Source: Brevibacterium antiquum (GTDB lineage: Bacteria; Actinomycetota; Actinomycetes; Actinomycetales; Brevibacteriaceae). Taken from it: a stretch of DNA of 64,000 nt. The stretch is from the NCBI RefSeq assembly GCF_016107655.1, contig NZ_JABASX010000001.1, positions 648,300 to 712,299 of the forward strand. The letters run 5' to 3'. Made by a program: the position numbers and the translations under genes. Numbering within the stretch: the stretch's first letter is position 1; the number at the start of each line of letters is the position of its first letter. The notes under the pieces were generated by a model. The model ran no database searches, was not told the origin of the DNA, and worked only from the letters and a program-made list of their open reading frames with translations. Below are positions 61,889-64,000 of this stretch, one piece after another.

Positions 61889-63001
61889 ATGTCTGATGAA
61901 TCGCTTCAACTTCGCATCGCAGCAGCCTGCGTCCGCTCCACCACAATTCCACTGTTCTCCGGCGACGTGGGACTGGGAAAGACTGCCACATGGAAAGCTC
62001 TCGCCGAAGCCTGGGGATACCACTTCGAGGCTGTAGTCGGATCCAACCGTGATCGTCAGGACTTCATGGGCCTGCCAGCTGAGCACGATGGCATGACCAG
62101 CTACCTCGATGTGGACTGGGCACGCCGGGCTTCTGAGGCTGAGAAGGCCATCGTCGTCTTCGACGAGTTCAACACAGGCGGCGATGTCTTCAAGGCCATG
62201 CTCCGCGTACTGGGAGAGCGCACAGTCGGTAATCTGACTCTGCCTCAGACTGTATCGATGGTCGCCCTGATGAACCCAGTCGACATTGCTGTCGACGGCG
62301 TTGACCTCGCCGCCCCGATCGCCAACCGCTTCGCCCACTTCAACTGGGCATTCGACCTCAACGCCTGGCTCGACGGTGTTGTCGATGACTTCGCCTCCCA
62401 AGACATCCCCGCTATGGGCACACTGCTGGGGCCTGATACCGTCGCCCACCGTGCCAAGATGCGCTCAATGCTTGCCACCTACCTGCGGATGTCTCCCACA
62501 GAGGTCAACCCCGGAACCCCGGAAGATTTCACCACTCAGGCTGGTGCCTTCGCCAGCCCGAGGACGTGGACGTTCGCAATGCAGATCCTCGGCGAACTGC
62601 GCGAAAACGACGAGGATGCGATCTTCACCGCAGTCAAAGGCTGTGTGGGAGAAGCCGCCGCACACCGATTCGTGGCATGGAAGTCACAGTATGACCTCTA
62701 CGACCCCGAATGGGCCATGGACAACCCTGACGAGGTCGACTTCACCTCACGCGCCGACCTCATCTACGCACTACTGGGAGCCGTACAGACGCTAGGCAAG
62801 ACCAGCGACGAGGCATGGTCGAAGGCGATGGAACTCGTCACCCGTTGCGGCGAACAAGGACGCGCAGACGTCGCCCAGCCTGCCGCACGTTCACTGCTGA
62901 ACTCCAAGCCCGACGATGCCACGGTCGGTAAGCGCACCGCAGAGATCTTCTCAGATGTCTACCGTGCAGTCGGGGTCTGGGAGGACGATTCCACCGCCTG
63001 A
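61889..63001 (+). CDS. MoxR-type AAA+ ATPase
   Basis: The 370-residue protein has Walker A SGDVGLGKTATWKAL (about 24-38), Walker B AIVVFDEFNTGG (near 87) with the MoxR-style DEFN, sensor 1 VALMNPVD near 130 and the following NRFAHFNW arginine-finger region. The C-terminal lid is helical. MoxR ATPases remodel partners through VWA proteins, encoded just upstream. A bidirectional hairpin follows the stop. Confidence 0.88.
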   Translation: MSDESLQLRIAAACVRSTTIPLFSGDVGLGKTATWKALAEAWGYHFEAVVGSNRDRQDFMGLPAEHDGMTSYLDVDWARRASEAEKAIVVFDEFNTGGDVFKAMLRVLGERTVGNLTLPQTVSMVALMNPVDIAVDGVDLAAPIANRFAHFNWAFDLNAWLDGVVDDFASQDIPAMGTLLGPDTVAHRAKMRSMLATYLRMSPTEVNPGTPEDFTTQAGAFASPRTWTFAMQILGELRENDEDAIFTAVKGCVGEAAAHRFVAWKSQYDLYDPEWAMDNPDEVDFTSRADLIYALLGAVQTLGKTSDEAWSKAMELVTRCGEQGRADVAQPAARSLLNSKPDDATVGKRTAEIFSDVYRAVGVWEDDSTA

Positions 63002-63018
63002 CAGGCTAATCGCCACCC

Positions 63019-63056
63019 ATTGGCCCGGTTCTCCTTCAGTGGGGGAGCCGGGCCAA
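63019..63056. terminator. Bidirectional terminator between MoxR and the LRV-like gene
   Basis: ATTGGCCCGGTTCTCC pairs with GGGGAGCCGGGCCAAT (63019-63034 and about 63042-63056) and is followed by TTTT. It serves the convergent genes on both sides. Confidence 0.8.
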
Positions 63057-63677
63057 TTTTCGTGCTTTGAGCCTTGCCTCGACGACGTGACGAGTCGATG
63101 CGTCATCGCTTAGCGCTGCCGCCTTCGACAGGGCTATCGGCAGCGCACGCGGGTTATAGACAATCGCGGTCACAAGCTCCTCACGGTCTTCTGTAGACCA
63201 ATCTGCCGCCTTGGCAATGAGCGCCAGGTGCCCTCGATAAGAGACTCGCAGATGCTTGGCTGACTCAATGGCGACCTGCTTGTCGGAATCAAGGCAGAGC
63301 CGATTGATCGCCGGTCGTGGAGTGAATGGGTTGCCGCTGGCTAAGAGTCGGACACTCGATGAGGAATTGCCGGCGAGACGAGACAGGGTGACAAGATCGT
63401 CGCTGAGGTAGGCAAGCGTTTCGTCGTCGTCGAGGAAACTGTCGAGCCATTCGTGGATGGAGCTGGTACCGAATACGTGGTTAAAATCAGTGTCGGAGTA
63501 AGCCCGAGCGATTGCATGTATCTCGGGGGAGTCGTCGGTTAAATCAAATAGGTCGGCGGTACTCATTGACTCGATCGTTTCGGTGACATCGATTCTCTCG
63601 ACATCGCCGCCGTGGGTATGGCAGGTGAAGATGACTTGCGGCATGGTGATCACTGGGGCTTTCGATCTCGGTCTCAT
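63036..63677 (-). CDS. Hypothetical protein with LRV/HEAT-like helical repeats
   Basis: The N-terminal 85 residues are acidic with no known motif. The second half has repeats such as LASGNPFTPRPAINRLCLDS and VYNPRALPIALSKAAALSDD, which resemble leucine-rich variant or HEAT-type units (NPxTP...L..L..D..). It would serve as a binding scaffold. The start may be 63677 or 63644. It converges on the MoxR gene through the shared terminator. Confidence 0.55.
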   Translation of the reverse strand: MRPRSKAPVITMPQVIFTCHTHGGDVERIDVTETIESMSTADLFDLTDDSPEIHAIARAYSDTDFNHVFGTSSIHEWLDSFLDDDETLAYLSDDLVTLSRLAGNSSSSVRLLASGNPFTPRPAINRLCLDSDKQVAIESAKHLRVSYRGHLALIAKAADWSTEDREELVTAIVYNPRALPIALSKAAALSDDASTRHVVEARLKARKLARLPH

Positions 63678-64000
63678 ACGGTCAGCGGTGAAATGTCCGC
63701 CTACTTATGGCTATGCGCAAACCCTGTTGCGTGATGTCTGTTCGTCACCTGCCAAGGACATGTATTTCGTAACCGATTCGAGGCCCGCAGATACCAGTGC
63801 CGGACCTCTCTTAAGTGGTGAGCTGTGACCGAGTGCGCTGCTGGTTGGTTAGGTGGCAATGCGGCTCAATCTTGGGCAGCAGGGCAGGCTCGAAATTCCG
63901 ACCCTCAAATGACGCGGGTGCCCTCACCAGGCATGACAGGCAAAATCCCACCAACTGGACTCAATACGAGGGGTATCACCACCCCAAAACACGTCTGGAA
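63678..64000. other. Right-edge stretch without recognised gene
   Basis: The last 323 bp contain only short open frames without a ribosome site or recognisable product. It is probably the divergent promoter region of the LRV-like gene and of a gene beyond the window. Confidence 0.4.

Noticed and set aside
39495..64000. Complete prophage
   Set aside because: No terminase, portal, capsid, tail or lysis gene could be recognised in this part; the type of element is left open.
39495..64000. Conjugative element
   Set aside because: No relaxase, FtsK-type translocase or type IV secretion gene is seen here; they may lie beyond the window.
1..64000. CRISPR arrays
   Set aside because: No regularly spaced direct repeats were noticed anywhere in the window.

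Overview
This window looks like chromosome from a high-GC Gram-positive actinobacterium, most likely Brevibacterium or a close relative. The evidence is the high GC content, a type II fatty-acid cluster of the Streptomyces/Micrococcales kind (fasR-fabD-fabH-acpP-fabF), the aceE / DUF3052 / AhpE-type peroxiredoxin order, a gluABCD glutamate importer and a methionine-gamma-lyase-like enzyme beside an Lrp regulator. The genus is an inference; no rRNA or other decisive marker is present.

Positions 1-9842 are molybdenum cofactor and molybdate uptake: a MoeA-like gene and moeB-rhodanese, then moaA-moaD on the minus strand, then a plus-strand, tightly overlapping run moeA-moaC-moaE-(HTH/TOBE regulator)-modA-modBC, where permease and ATPase are one protein. 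From 9876 to 24605 come an acyl-CoA ligase, gluABCD, a small GNAT protein coupled to glutamyl-Q tRNA(Asp) synthetase, a glycosyltransferase whose only plausible full-length start is CTG, a DMT/NIPA-like permease, tRNA-Asn, a luciferase-like oxidoreductase, an MFS exporter, a degenerate EAL-DICT protein, a CAT-anticodon tRNA (probably Ile2) and DUF3145. From 24966 to 33916 lie fabF, acpP, fabH, fabD and the PucR-type regulator fasR, then aceE, DUF3052 and peroxiredoxin. Hairpins flank acpP, which may help set its higher expression. From 33955 to 39494 are HIT, MerR/TipAS, PLP lyase and Lrp, DUF1801, DUF2249-cupin, cupin, tRNA-Pro, a TetR regulator and tRNA-Val.

From the 3' end of tRNA-Val (39494) to the right edge the content changes to an integrative element that runs past the window. 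It has a tyrosine integrase ending in repeated TTGCCCACAT sites, an excisionase-like HTH protein and a DUF2637-type membrane/HTH protein. It then carries a minus-strand accessory block (41943-51783) and a plus-strand block (51906-63001). The plus block encodes a complete replicative DNA polymerase III alpha subunit, an SSB-like protein, three membrane-associated proteins, and a HExxH/VWA protein paired with a MoxR-type AAA+ ATPase.

The most unusual feature is a family of seven otherwise mostly unrelated proteins in the minus block. All begin with the same roughly 25-residue module (pattern NRVQAGIPEGGQWSETAKARP) and then diverge into different cargo. Four near-identical TGCCGCACGTA sites, plus one related site before the polymerase gene, sit in front of the transcription blocks of the element and suggest element-wide control. 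No capsid, tail, relaxase or conjugation genes are visible, so the element type (phage, ICE or satellite) stays open.
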